Positions 1-11,897 of a stretch of 64,000 bases of DNA are shown here, piece after piece. The notes under the pieces are model-generated. The model saw only the letters and a program-made list of their open reading frames with translations. It searched no databases and was not told where the DNA came from. A program made the translations under genes and the position numbers. How positions within the stretch are numbered: position 1 is the first letter of the stretch; the number at the start of each line of letters is the position of its first letter. The stretch is from Casuarina equisetifolia. Lineage: Eukaryota; Streptophyta; Magnoliopsida; Fagales; Casuarinaceae. The stretch spans positions 18,254,853 through 18,318,852 of the forward strand of contig CM052358.1 in the NCBI GenBank assembly GCA_028551475.1, in the 5' to 3' direction.

Positions 1-140
1 AGAAGGTATCATTGTGACAAAAGGAATTAAGACTACTGAGCAGCCTCTTGACATATTCACTAAGCCTTTATGTCATAGACAACACACATATCTATTGATC
101 AAACTTGGTGCCCTTGACATCTACCAGTCACCAGCTTGAT
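1..140 (+). pseudogene. copia RNase H, C-terminal end
   Basis: The forward frame reads a Ty1/copia RNase H tail: an EQPLDIFTKPL stretch (family pattern EQxADxFTKPL), then LIKLGALDIY, ending in a stop at 138-140. The family role is to degrade the RNA strand of the RNA:DNA hybrid during reverse transcription. Only the last 45 or so codons lie in the window, and the rest is off the left edge. An LTR begins seven bases after the stop, which fits the 3' end of an element on the + strand. Confidence 0.85.
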
Positions 141-146
141 GAGGAC

Positions 147-615
147 TGTTGGAAGATACGTTTGACCTAGTATCTACCCCTTCTATATTGAATTATTCCA
201 TCTATAGTATAGACATCATTGTATAAGGAAACAAATATTATTTCTTTCTTTGTAGTTATATTTTCCTTGTCCATTACTTGTATTATAAATAGGACCTATG
301 ATGTAACGTTTTCTCTCAAGCAATATAGAGATTTTTCCCAAAGTTATCTTCTTTCACTATTGCTTTACCTTTACTTTCTGTTAGATTCGAATGGTGAGTC
401 AGAAGAAATTTCGAGGTTGATTGCTGTAAATGTCTTCACGGGCTACTTGCACCATAGCCAGGTTTTCACCTGGAATATCTTGAAGCTGACAAGTGAAGAG
501 CAAGGCTTCGCATTTTGTTTGGTATATCAGTGCTGTGACGTGAAAAGCAATTGATCGCTTCTTTCTGACTCACTAGCCTAAATTACTGAGCCCCCCTATC
601 AATCACTCTCTAACA
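147..615 (+). mobile_element. 3' LTR of a copia element
   Basis: The block starts TGTTGGAAG directly after the RNase H stop and a short purine run, and ends CTCTAACA, giving TG...CA ends with a short TGTT/AACA inversion. It is about 469 bp long. A TATA-like TATAAATAG near 284-292 would be the LTR promoter. The 111-codon open frame inside (219-554) is taken as chance. The matching 5' LTR is outside the window, so the target duplication cannot be checked. Confidence 0.75.
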
Positions 616-1510
616 GAGATTCAATCGTATCTCTTACGCTTCTTTAGGACCTGCCCAATACGAGTCCTCCGTCTTTCAATTCTAACGATTCTACTTAAAA
701 AATGTTGTCCATTTGAAACATTCTAAATAACCATACATTGATTAAGAGACATAAATATAACTATTAAGTTAAGTTAATTTGAAGAAAAGCTACTTTTTAG
801 GGCTCTCATTAAGTTTGTGTTAAAAAATAAATTATCTATGAATATTACAGAGCATAACAATGAATATTAGTTTAGTAAAATTCTCATACAAGTTTAAAAT
901 GAACCAAATATTAGAAAAATTTAGTTGATCAAGGTACTGTAAACCTAATGTTAACATATACCTAAGGATAGAAAGAAAAGATAATTATTTTTATGAAAAA
1001 TTTATTATTAAGGTTTGTTCTCATGTATATTTTGCTAGAATAAAATCATTCCATGAATCATAAAACTTTAACATGATTATTTAATGGAGAGAAATTCAAA
1101 AGATATTTCAAAAGGGAAATAGGTAAAAGGAACTATATGGATTAATTAGCCACTCATAGTATGATATAAAACTAAATAAAATTTTAAAGATGAATAATTA
1201 AAGAATTTTCTCCAACAAATTATTAGTCTGCGGCTGTGTATGTAATAATAAAAAATAAAAGAAAGTATTTACTAAATGATTCCTCATAAAAAATAAAATT
1301 TTATTAACATTCTCCTAGAATTTTAGGCCTTCTAATGCTAGTCATTTAGAGATTAAAAATTTTATGTTACATTCAGAAAAACCAATAAAATAGAAACAAA
1401 TAATAAATAATTTATTGTTTGATCAAATTTAATATCGCCATACTACTAGTACTATTAATAAAATGTACTATAAACAACATTTATTGACTCAATCCAAATC
1501 CACTCCTACA
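616..1510. other. AT-rich stretch, nothing recognised
   Basis: Very AT-rich sequence without a convincing coding frame, RNA gene or transposon end. I see only short poly-A and poly-T runs. Confidence 0.5.
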
Positions 1511-1822
1511 CATAACCAAGACACATCTAGTTCAAATTCCTCAAGTTGTTTTAGCTTAAAATCATGTAGAGTAATGCTATTGAGAACATTGACGAAGATG
1601 GAACCCTCGATACTCCTTTAATTCACACTCAAGCTACTTGTTGCAATTGACACTCCAATATTATAACACAACCAAGACACTTCTAATTCAAATTCCTCAA
1701 GTTGTTTTAGCTTAAGATCATGTGGAGTAATCTATTGAGAACACTAAAGAAGATGGAACCCTCCACACTCTTTTAACTCACATTAAAGCTACTTGTTGCA
1801 ATTGAGACCCCAATATTATAAC
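1511..1822. repeat. Two-copy tandem repeat, about 156-bp unit
   Basis: The motif ACCAAGACAC starts at 1515 and again at 1671. The sequence that follows (CTCAAGTTGTTTTAGCTTAA, then GAAGATGGAACCCTC, then GCTACTTGTTGCAATTGA) recurs at the same 156-bp offset with scattered changes. On the minus strand parts read like leucine-rich peptide (KLKQLEEFEL), so a leftover of a leucine-rich-repeat coding region is possible but unproven. Confidence 0.7.
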
Positions 1823-3850
1823 TAATTTTTCTATAAATAATTTTAATTTTCACGAATAAAATCAGGTAAGAAGATGGAATCCGACTTTTCTAATTCCATT
1901 TGCAAAAAAAAAAAAAGCAAGTAAGCACAACCAAAATCCATTGCGCCGATAGAAGGGACTGTAGGAACATAGAGAACCCTAGGCCGTTCAAGACTACTGC
2001 CATTGGTGTAAGATTGACAAACAAACTTTGGAAACATAGGACTACTATCTCCCCAAATATTCTACAATATGGATTTCCGTACTCATGAACCTTATAAACA
2101 ACAAACAAAGCATATCCCTCCCAGTCCCCCAAATCTTGGTCTACATGGTTATGAATATCTCCAAAGAAGCCGGTGCTTTTTGTTTGAACCAACTTGGGAT
2201 TTCGCATACCAATTGGGGCCCCATGGTACCGCAATCATAGTGAACCCGTAAAAGAAAAAATAAAAAGAAAATAGAGAAAAAGAAAGAGATGTTAATTGGA
2301 ATGCCATTCAGATTTTTGCACTTAAAAGTACTTGTATTCATTGTCACAACCTGCGTTAACAAAAAAGAAGAGACTTACTCAAGAGTTAGTAGAACATTTT
2401 TTACATTTTGACATTATCTAAAAGTTATATCTTTATAGTGTAAGATTTTTGTCTTTAACACTTTTTCAAATACCACACATATTCAAAGGACTTAAGATTA
2501 AACAAAAGTTAAAATAGATCCGCTTGACTTTAATACCATGTATGGAAATTTAAATTTCAATAAAAGCAAACTAACTCACAAATAAAAAAGAATGACTTTA
2601 CATTTTAAGCATTTAAGAAAGATTGGACTATTTAGATAAATATATAATTCCCTTATAATGGATGGTCTCTGCATTAGTTACCTAGTCCTTAATAACTTCT
2701 GCTGTGGCATCTTTCAAGTAATATATCCCGTAATGGATTGCTTTAACCCAGTTCCAACTTAATTATTTTAGGAAAGGGCAACACACTCAAATATAGGGAT
2801 TTTTTGATATGAGTAATTTTGATGCAAAGTATATTTTGATGACGACAAGATAATTGTGAATTTTTTTGAAAACTTGTAAGGACCTAAATAGTATGAAAAG
2901 TATATGTTTATGTAAAGAAAAATAAGAATGTTTTGTTGTCATAAAAGATTACGAAAATTAACCCTATCTTGTTGATATTTCTTGATCCAATGCATTTATT
3001 GAAGTTAAGTACATTGTCACTACTTTTGAACTTTGTCTTATATTTGATTAGGAAAGCACTGTGTAATTGTACAAAGAGGAGGAACCAACTTCCTAATTTA
3101 ATACATGGACTTGGTGTGGTACATAACTGCATACTTAGGTCATGGCCATTTCTCGCTTCCCTTTCTTATGTTGATAGTATCTAACACCTCTTTCATATTA
3201 AGTGCAAACCTCCATAGTCGATAATTACCCAAAGGTGAACATTAGAGTGGATGAAAGCTAACATTAATGGGAAAACCATTATTTCCTTATTAGAATGCTG
3301 AACAAGACCAGATAAGGTGAAGTCAGTCACTTACTATAAAAACTAACGAAACAAGGATGGTTGAGATGAGAGAAGGAACAATGGCATGGTTAAAAATAGA
3401 CATGGAAGGCATCTTGTTGGTTAAGAGATGATGAGATTAGCCTTCAAGCACTTGCAGGCACAAACCCTTTGAGCATTGAAAAGCTTAAGGTAATGACAAC
3501 CGTGCAATGATATCAGCAATAAGGAAAGAAAAAAAAAATTTTCTCCAAGCCCCCACCTCTTTCTACAAGTAAAAGCAAATAGTAACTTTTTTAAAGAGCG
3601 GACGTCTTGAAAGCACTTGAACAATCTTGTAAGGTGTTCTATCATAAGCATTATTGGTGGCCATACAAAAACAAAACGAGGTCCTTCAGTTTGTACGTGA
3701 ATCCCAAGTCAGATCGTCTGTACAGCGATCAATGGGAGGTTGGGCAACACTTGAAGCCATCTACAATTCTTCAACCAAAGCTTTTTAAGATTGGATATTT
3801 GACCAAGGCTATCCGGTAATGTTGTAAGCTTGTTTTCTTTTAAATTTAAT
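1823..3850. other. Unassigned intergenic sequence
   Basis: Several short open frames occur here, for example a minus-strand frame of 114 codons at 1890-2234 and a plus-strand frame of 70 codons at 3607-3819. None shows a domain I recognise, and the frames on opposite strands overlap. I treat them as non-coding. The right end lies next to the NBS pseudogene, so 3600-3850 may be its degraded upstream part, but I could not match it. Confidence 0.45.
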
Positions 3851-4360
3851 TGGGTGGCCAACATGCCAGAGAAGAGAGGAGCAACCAAGGTCTAATTTGT
3901 TTAGAGAAACAACTTGTTACAAGACTGCTTGAAGCAAAAGACATATTCAATACTTTAGTTAGGACGTTAAGACAAAGACTACGAAATATAAAAACTTTTA
4001 TTGTACTCGATGATGTCGGTGAGGAGTAGTTAAAAAATTTGGCTAGTAGACACAACTGGTTTGGTTGTGGAAGTAAAATCATTATTATCAATAGAAATGG
4101 TAAATTGTTGGTTAGATATGTGCATGTTACTTGTGAGGTTCCAGCATTAGGTCATTTTGAAGCTTTACGACTCTTCAGTTGGAAAGCTTTTAAAAAACCT
4201 GATCTTGAAGCTAATTATATGAAATTATTAACGAATGTTTTGTATTATGTTCAAGAGCTTCTCTTACCTCTTTAAATTATTAGTTCCTTCTTAAATGGCA
4301 GCTCTTAGAATTATTGGTTCCTTCTTAAATGGTAGGTTAATGGATAAGTGGAAAAGTGTG
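3851..4360 (+). pseudogene. TIR-NBS-LRR resistance gene, NB-ARC fragment
   Basis: In one frame the sequence follows the NB-ARC part of a TIR-NBS-LRR immune receptor. Near 3900 it reads CLEKQLVTRLLEAKDIF. The kinase-2 motif FIVLDDV follows near 3997-4017, then GCGSKIIIINRN (RNBS-B), ALRLFSWKAFKK, and a damaged GLPLAL-like LLPL. The family uses this domain as a nucleotide-driven switch in the cytoplasm or nucleus. The copy is dead: there is an in-frame stop right after the kinase-2 motif (GEE-stop-LKNLAS), a likely frameshift near 3865, and a 34-bp duplication at 4276-4343 that breaks the GSFLNGRLMDKWKS part. No P-loop, TIR or LRR was found nearby, so it is a fragment. Confidence 0.85.
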
Positions 4361-4387
4361 TTAGGTCAAGGTTGGTCCTTAATTGAT

Positions 4388-4639
4388 CTAAGACTCTTTT
4401 CCACTCATCCATTGAGGGATAACAGGGAAGGTGGAGGGTGTTTTATAGGGAGGTGTGTCAGATCTTCTTGATCCACCTGGTTCTTGGGCTGCTTCGCCAC
4501 TCTGACGTGGCGGATTTTTAGGCCCACCGCGAGCGCGGTCGAAATATTGTGCATAAGAGTACACTCGTATCATGGGGGAGGGAGTTGCGTCTGAAATAGT
4601 AAAGCCTGTACTGTCTGAGACGGGAGTTTGAGCAGGCAA
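4388..4639 (-). CDS. Unrecognised 83-codon open frame in a GC-richer block
   Basis: The frame starts MPAQTPVSDSTG and runs through SYAQYFDRARGG to a proline- and serine-rich end (QEPGGSRRSDTPPYKTP). The local base composition is richer in G and C than its surroundings, and the peptide composition looks more like real protein than the other frames nearby. The YAQYFDRARGG piece faintly recalls the YTxYFDKARKG stretch of NOI/RIN4-type proteins, but the VPKFG core is absent. I therefore do not assign a function. It could be an exon of a degraded gene or a chance frame. Confidence 0.25.
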   Translation of the reverse strand: MPAQTPVSDSTGFTISDATPSPMIRVYSYAQYFDRARGGPKNPPRQSGEAAQEPGGSRRSDTPPYKTPSTFPVIPQWMSGKES

Positions 4640-5380
4640 AGACCAAACTCACCTCTCAACTAAATTGCGGTTTCATTGTTCGTTTTCTGATTGGTTTTGT
4701 TATAGCTTTAACACGTTGTCAGGGAAAAAGCGTTTGACGGAATTGTCTGAGAAGAAGATGAGGAAGAAACAAGTTTGAGTTCTTAAGGATATCTTTGATG
4801 CGCACAAGCTTAGCTTCGTTCCGTGTTCCATGAAGTTTTCAGAGTCACTTTTTCTCTTTCAAATCAGAACGTTCACGAGACCATTTAACTCCCGTGTGAA
4901 AAGTGGTCTGTATGGGAATTTAGAGGTTGCCGACTCTATAAAGAAAAACGGCGGGACAGGGGAAGTTTGGCCAATATGAACAGAGTTGCTATCTATACGC
5001 CTTATAACTTTTGACTACGAATAACTGTATAACACTGTTTGATATTATGTTACTAGAATTATTATTTATGAATATTTTAAAATATACAAATAATTGATAG
5101 ATTTAACTTCAGTTTACTATTATGATTAATTTTACTAATTTCATATTCTATGAAGATAAACTATTTGAAATCCTTTAAATGGCATACTTTCTCTTTTGAA
5201 GATGCAAATTATATTGATATCAATCAAATTTGGAAAAGAACAAAATTGAAATCTTAAATTTAAGTAAAACTAAGAATTTTCAAGTTGCCTAATTCTAAAA
5301 AATTCCAATCCAAGTTACATGAAAGATTTCTGACCAATTGTTTGCTGCAATGTTTTATACAAAATAATCTTTAAATTACT
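4640..5380. other. Unassigned; contains a dispersed repeat
   Basis: 4640-4990 stays relatively GC-rich with no domain seen. 5041-5165 resembles 17278-17402 (shared pieces such as AGATTTAACTT and TTTAGTTTAC), so a dispersed AT-rich repeat is present. Confidence 0.4.
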
Positions 5381-7252
5381 TGCGGAAAGGACAAGCCTCA
5401 TTTTCCTTGTTGTGATTAGCCAAAATCAAATTACTTTTATCAAGGGTTATCAAATCTGTAAAAATATTATACTCTGTCAAGAATTGCTTCATAACTATCA
5501 CAAAGGAGATAAAGGTAAGCGTGTTGTCATTAAGATTGATCTCATGAAAGCTTATAATATGATTAAATAGAATGTAATATTAAGTGTCCTCCAAACTATT
5601 CATACTCCTCAAACTTTGCTTGATCTAATTGGCTAATGCAGTACTACTACTAAATTCTCTGTAAATTTCAATAGTGAGCATGTTGGTTAGTTTAAGGGAA
5701 CCAATGGGTTAAAGCAAGGAAATCCTTTGTCCCCTTATTTATTTGTCCTTGTCATGGAGATTCTTAATAGGATTATATTGAGAAAATTTATACTTCTACT
5801 TTTAAATATCATTGGTGTTGCAAGAGGGAGAAAATCACACACCTTTGCTTTGCTAGTGACTTATTTTTATTTGCACATGGGGATGTTAATTTAATGTTAT
5901 GTCTCACTAATGCTTTGGAGGACTTTGTAACACTCATAGGTTTACATTTTAATCCTAGCAAATGTCAAATAATGTTTTCAAGACTCATTGAATAAGAAAA
6001 TCTTTTGATACTAGACCACACTCCATTCTCTGAAGGAAATCTCCTTATTAGGTATTTTGGTGTTCTTCTTATTATAAAAAGGTTTACTTACTGTAATTGT
6101 AAGGTTTTGACAAAAAAAATTATGACAAGAATTGATGGATGGGGAATGAGATATCTAAGCTATTCTAGACTATTATAATTAGCAAAATCAATTCTTACAT
6201 CTATATGCACCTTTTGAATGCAAATGTTCCTTCTCCAAAAACAACCATTTATAAAATTGAGAAGAAGGTTAAGCACTTTCTGTGGGTAAGTAATTTGGAA
6301 GACCATAAAACTCATAAGGTTACTTGGCAAGTTGTTAGTTCACCTAAAAAGGAAGGAGAACTTGGACTACTAACCCTTAAAGTGTGGAATAAGGTTTTGT
6401 TGGGTCAGTCATTATAGAATTTCATCAATTATCCAAATTCATCTTTATAGAGTAAATGGATTCATAGTACTAAATGTAGGATAACTTTAATTATGTATCT
6501 TAACATTAAAGGAAATATGACATATAGTAGAGAGGTATTCTAAAGCTACGACAAATTCTCATCTCTTTGCCCTCCAAACCTTCTTATTGTTACTAAGAAA
6601 TATATAAGGAATTGTGCCAAGTAAATACTAAAGTTGAATGATATGATTTGATATGGTTAGGAAGAATTAGGAAATATAACTTTATTGGTTGGCTCATATG
6701 TAGGGACAGACTTTCTATAGTAAAAGTGATTTCTCGATGACTCCCTTCAATTGATCTGTATTATAATTTCTGGAGTTCTCAATATGGAAGTAGGTTACAC
6801 TTACTTGTTTAGTGTACTTGGACTATATTCTAGTATAACAAGGCCTTTGTAAGTACATCGATGATTGGAATTCTAAACTACAATGGATGATTAAAGCAAC
6901 TAAGGAAAATGATTTGGTTGCAAAGCTTCTTAAACTTTATTTCTTAGCATGTATCTATTGTATATGATTTAAATGTAATCAAAGATGTTTTCAAAATAAA
7001 ATTATTGAAATACCAATTTTATTGGTAGAATTAGAAAAATAATTCCTAGAAAAGCATCTCTATTTAGGAACATTCAACTCTCTCAAGTGAATGTTTTGTA
7101 ATGTCATAGTTGAAAAATTCCAAATGCAATTTTCCCTTAGATGAATTGTAATGATGAGTTATGTCCTTAAACTTTTGCATTCTTTTATTTTTTGATGACT
7201 AAACTCATATATTCATAAAATAAAAAAACAAAAAATTTTCAAAAAAAAAAAG
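5380..7252 (+). mobile_element. Truncated LINE (non-LTR retrotransposon), reverse-transcriptase part
   Basis: In shifting forward frames the sequence follows plant LINE reverse transcriptases: ELLHNYHKGDKGKRVVIKID then LMKAYNMIK near 5480-5570, KQGNPLSPYLFVLVMEIL near 5713-5766 (family LRQGDPLSPYLF), then HLCFASDLFLFAHGD near 5841-5885. That last stretch is the catalytic FADD box, here damaged to FASD. Then come FNPSKCQIMFS, IDGWGMRYLSYSRLL and the block 6205-6417 (KTTIYKIEKKVKHFLW, KEGELGLLTLKVWNK). Many stops and frameshifts show it is dead. An A-rich run at 7218-7252 is a plausible 3' tail. The endonuclease part at the 5' end was not found, consistent with the 5' truncation usual for LINEs. 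Confidence 0.85.
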
Positions 7253-10208
7253 AAGTCTTTCATGGATGAAAATAAAGAATTTCATTTGAAAATGGTTTAG
7301 TGTTTCAAGGTTGGATTTCATCAAGTCTAAAAAGAAACATTCATATGAGGAAATTGCTAGAAAGGACAAGATGGTTTTAGCCTCTACCTTCAGGGTGAAA
7401 AAAGGAAACTAATTAACAATAATTAATTTTAAAATATTTCTCATATTTAATTTTCAAACCACAAACCCAATACTTGAAAATGTAAGAAAACTAAAATAAC
7501 TTAAATAAAAAGCACATCTAATGCAGATAAACAAAAAAAAATTGTTAAAATACCTATTTTAATTAATGCTTACTCATCATCTCACTATAGAACCTTAACC
7601 AAAACTCACCATCATTTTACAAAAAAGAGGGCAAAAAAAGGGAGAAAAAGGAAAATGAAAATAAAAGCTACAATATAAAAGATGGCATATTGTTCATTTG
7701 AACTAGTATATAACTTCAAAACTTTTCAAATATAGTTTTTAGACCTAAATGAGGATGTTATAATTGAAGAACTATATTATCTTTAGTAATATATAATACT
7801 TGACATTTCATTAAAAGAAAAAATTGAAATTAATTAAGTAATTAATGATAGTAAATCTAACTTGTACATTGTACATTTTTCATTGTCTAACCATTGTAGT
7901 ATGCCTCAAGAGGAACCAACTAGCAAGCTTTAGTAGCAACCAATTTAACAGACACTTGAGGATAATCATAAGAAGTAATCAAGTCTTCTTCAAGTAACAT
8001 CAAGTTCTCCCCTCAGAGCAATTTCAAACTGCACTAATTATTAAAATGCTGAGATGACCAACAAATTTCAAAGTTACATGCTTTGAAAGAAATATATGGT
8101 AGTAAAAATTTGGTCTTCTAATTGCTTGATCCTTCATGAGAGTTGCCACATCCTTCATCTTAATTACATGTACCTTATCTCTTCAAATAATTACACTAAT
8201 TATTGCAAATTTCCAAAACAAGGTAATATGAAAAGTAAAGAAAGTAGACTTTAGTAGCCTGTCACAAATTTTTAAAGTCACTTCTTTTCTTTAGGGACAA
8301 TTACATTTCAAAGTTTTTCAATGTCAAAGTAACCCATTACAAGATATCCAAGATAAAGAAAAGGCAAATTGTCATTGACACAACATTCATAAAATCTTTT
8401 CAATCAATTAACTTTTTGAAAATTAAGAAGAGCAAGAAGAATTAATAGGTTGGACAAAATAAAATAAAAAAGTTATGATGATATTTACTTTTGAATTCTT
8501 CATTGTTGTTATAGTGTAAAAAGTAGAAATTTGCAAGTTGATTGCATTAGAAGCTTTATCTATAGACTCTTATCTCACATACTTCTTTCTTAGTGATTTG
8601 CTCGTTTATTCATTGGCATATCAGATGCCTCAACTTTGAACAAGCATATTGACATCCTTCGAAACGAAATATATTCTCATTGCTTTTTATTTCTTCAATT
8701 ATGAATGCTAACATAAAAATGCGTTAGTACGGCATTAATTCAAGTTGATGGCAAGTAAAAGGAGTTGCAGAATCACGAGACATCCAGGTTTAGTGTTCAC
8801 CAGAAATGGAAAACGGATCAATTAAGAGTGAGATTAATCGTCAAGCATCACGGGCAGTGTGCCCTTTTGAGTTCAGTCACCAATCAGGAGTTCTTTTGGT
8901 GACATTTTCAAGTGCCAGACAACATGCTATGATTTCGGTGAACATGTGAGACGCGCTCTCCGGGCCCCACCCCTCAAATGTTCGATTTTTCGAGGGAGAC
9001 CTCGGTTGTCAAACAAGAAACACAATGACCTCACATGAAAAGCATTTTCCAAGAAAAAAGAAAATTTATTCTCAAACGTCTCCCTCCTTTAGGTAGCTGT
9101 TTCGCAGTTCCACTGGGAAAACTCCAACTCTTGCCTCGTCAAGGATAAGTGATCCCTTTTTATTTGATATACCATCCCATCAGCACCTGATGCTTTGCTT
9201 CTCTTTCACAATTCAGTCGAAAAAAGCGCTGCCTCATCATATCCACAAATTTCCACAACGACTTCTTCCCACTAATTACGTCCGTCTGTCAAAACATTAT
9301 CTCGTCAAACTATCTCCACTATACAATCAGAAAAATTGATAAAGGGTGAATGTCTTATTGATCTTGCTAATCTGGACAGAATTCCAAAGCAACAGCGGAG
9401 AAATTAGATACAAGGAGATAACAAATTATAACTTTCACAGTGAGTTTCTGATGATCAGACTCTTGATAAAGAAAAAAGAATGTGCCTTTGCTTTGCGAAT
9501 CAATTCAATTTTCCGGTTCTGCAAAGGTCACGTTAGTAGCAAAAAAATATGTGCCAACTTAGTGTCCTTTTCTTTTTCTTATTATAATACAGCCTACTCC
9601 ATAGTCCCAAGGGCCGTGATCTTACACTTGATTGGACTAGCAAACCTAGATGACCAAGACGTTTTTGGGAAGAACATGGCTAATTTTTTATGGGGATTTT
9701 AAAAAATAAATACCCCATAAACCATGGCAATGTTACAAAATCAACAACTACCACAACTATCGAGATGTAGACTTTGTAACCTAAAAAGAATGGTTGTCGT
9801 GAAAGTTAAGAAAAATCTCTTTAATAACGGACCGGGAGGCCCGACTAGAAAGAATTGGCGGAGAAATTTTGTGTTATATATGGTAATCTTTCTTATATCC
9901 AACTTAGATATGGAACTTTACTACTGGTTTGCTTATTTGTGAAAAAAAAAAGAGCAGGTTTATAATATCACTCCCCCCTGGCATTGGTTAATTTTTTAAA
10001 GAAGTTTTACCCGGAATTGGGCTAAAAGAAGAAAAATAGATTCGTGGAAATTAAATTACTGAATCACTTCCGAACGGTAGACTTAAGATTCGGTTAAATA
10101 ATGAAGATCGGATTTTAGGTTTTTAGGACGCAGGCAAATCACAACAAAGATCTTTGTTTAGGGCGACGTGAGAAACAAGATAATAGTTGCCCTTTTTTCC
10201 TTTCAAAA
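7253..10208. other. Unassigned intergenic sequence
   Basis: AT-rich DNA with no recognised gene. Frames at 9346-9702 (118 codons) and 9724-9942 (72 codons) lack any motif I can name. The segment about 8380-8690 resembles 17460-17770 in patches. 8760-9340 is less AT-rich than the rest but shows no coding pattern that I can support. Confidence 0.4.
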
Positions 10209-10520
10209 TGTAGAAGATAACATGGGAATTGGATAAATCTTGTAACTTTCATTAACAAGTAAACCAATTTACAAGGGTTACAATGGGAGAAGTGATTCCA
10301 AGTTAGGGTTCTATAATTAGTTTAAGCATGTATAAATACAAGTAAAGAATTGCCTATGTTGTTGTCATGCATGCTCTATGGACTCTGGCAACGATGGCTC
10401 TAATGTAGGGCAAATGCAGACAGTGCAAATGGGCGGTGCAAGTGGAGAACGTCCTCTCTGACTCTATTGTCAGGGATGCCAACATGGATGCTAACTAGGA
10501 TGCCAACTCATATTCAAACA
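10209..10520 (-). repeat. COPIA-1 3' LTR
   Basis: Begins TGTAGAAGATAACATG and ends TATTCAAACA on the + strand. The bases just inside (AGCCCTTTC at 10521-10529) read GAAAGGGCT on the element strand, a polypurine tract next to the LTR. Confidence 0.85.
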
Positions 10521-10584
10521 AGCCCTTTCAAGCTAATGGTTTGTATGTGTTAACAACACCTAGCTTGGAAAGAAGATGAGCATG

Positions 10585-11165
10585 CTAATTGGCTCCTAAG
10601 GCTTTTGTAAAGAGGTTAGCTGGTTGGTCCTTAGTACCAACATGATCAGTCTTAATAATCCATTGACATATTTTCTCATAGATGAAATGACAATCTACAT
10701 CTATGTGTTTAGTGTGATGATGAACCATAGGTTTAGCTACGAGTTCCATCGCAGCTTTGTTATCATAATAAAGGGTCATTAGACGAAGAACATCAACTCC
10801 CATGTTGCCAAGAAGACCGAGTAGCCAAAGTATCTCACAAGAGGTGACTGCCATTGCCCAATATTCAGCCTTAGTGGATGATCTAGATACAACCCCTTGT
10901 TTCTTGTTTTTCCAAGAAATTAATGCATCTCCAAGCATTATGCAAAAACTTGTCACTAATTTTCTACTAACCTTGCATGTTGCATAATCTGAGTCACAAT
11001 AAGCTCGCATGTAATAGCCTCATGTGGGAATGAATAATCCTGTACTAGGCCAACTATTAAGGTATTTAACCAGTCTAACAGCTGCTTCCCAGTGGGATTT
11101 CTTGGGTTTGTGCATAAATTATGTGAGGTTGTGAATTGTGTAAGATATGTCTGGTCGAGCAACAA
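10585..11165 (-). pseudogene. COPIA-1 RNase H
   Basis: The minus-strand frame carries copia RNase H landmarks: AYCDSDYATC (family YCDADWA), SRKLVTSFCIMLGDALISWKNKKQ, SRSSTKAEYWAMA (usual SSxEAEYxA), YYDNKAAM, HTKHIDVDCHFIYEKI and NLFTKALG at the end. The first part (10956-11165) sits in a second frame, so a frameshift separates the two pieces. The family role is RNA removal during cDNA synthesis. Damaged copy. Confidence 0.85.
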
Positions 11166-11232
11166 TGAGGTAGTTCAGTTTTCCTATGAGCTATTGATAC
11201 TTGAGAGGATCTAATAATACCATATCATCATC

Positions 11233-11897
11233 CTATAGGATATGGGCTCCTTGATCATGTTTAGATGTCGTCAATGACAAATTGGTATCCATGGGATTGT
11301 TTACCGATTTGGTACCCCTAAGTCCCATCTCATCAATCAACTTAAGAATATATTTCCTTTGGCTCAAATGAAGCCTCTTCTCATCTCTCAAGACCCCAAT
11401 CCTAAGAAAAAACTTGAGATCTCCCAAGTCCTTGATGTGAAAGGAAGAATGTAAATGTGTTTTCAACTCCTTGATTCCCTCAATACCACTTTTAGTAATG
11501 AGAATATCATTTACATAAATCATGAGAATGACAATGAGATTACCTCATTTTTCATGAAGAAAAAGGTGTCATGCATGGAGTCTCCATAACCAGCTACTAG
11601 TAGAGCCTCAATAGACTTATCATACCATTTTCGGGTAGCTTGCTTAAGCCTATAAATAGACCTCTTTAATTGACAAACTTTTCTAGTATGCTCATATGGA
11701 TTACCAGGTGGAGGACATATGTATACTTCCTCATGTAGATCTTTTTACAAAAAGGCATTACTGACATCCATCTAATAAATATCCTAATGATTCTAAGCTG
11801 CTAGTGAAAGGATGCACTAAATTGTGATGTGTTTAACAACTGGTGCAAAAATGTCATGATAATTAACTCCAATCTTTTGGTTGAAACCTTTTGCCAC
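11233..11897 (-). pseudogene. COPIA-1 reverse transcriptase, C-terminal half
   Basis: Minus-strand frames give IYVNDILITKSGIEGIKELK, where YVND replaces the catalytic YVDD, and KDLGDLKFFLRIGVLRDEKR, LHLSQRKYILKLIDEMGL. The part above 11523 is in other frames with stops. The reverse transcriptase is cut at 11897 by the insertion of a solo LTR and continues beyond 13160. The D-to-N change in the catalytic box alone would inactivate it. Confidence 0.8.
11893..11897. repeat. Target-site duplication GCCAC, left copy
   Basis: GCCAC directly left of the solo LTR. The identical right copy is at 13155-13159. Confidence 0.9.

Noticed and set aside
219-554. 111-codon open frame near the left edge
   Set aside because: It lies wholly inside the copia LTR and has no recognisable domain.
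1890-2234. 114-codon minus-strand open frame
   Set aside because: No motif, overlapping frames on both strands, and AT-rich low-complexity ends. I judged it chance.
9346-9702. 118-codon frame with an LHLIGLANLDDQDVFGK stretch that briefly looked like a C2 domain
   Set aside because: Only one short stretch was suggestive, with no beta-sandwich pattern or calcium-binding aspartates around it.
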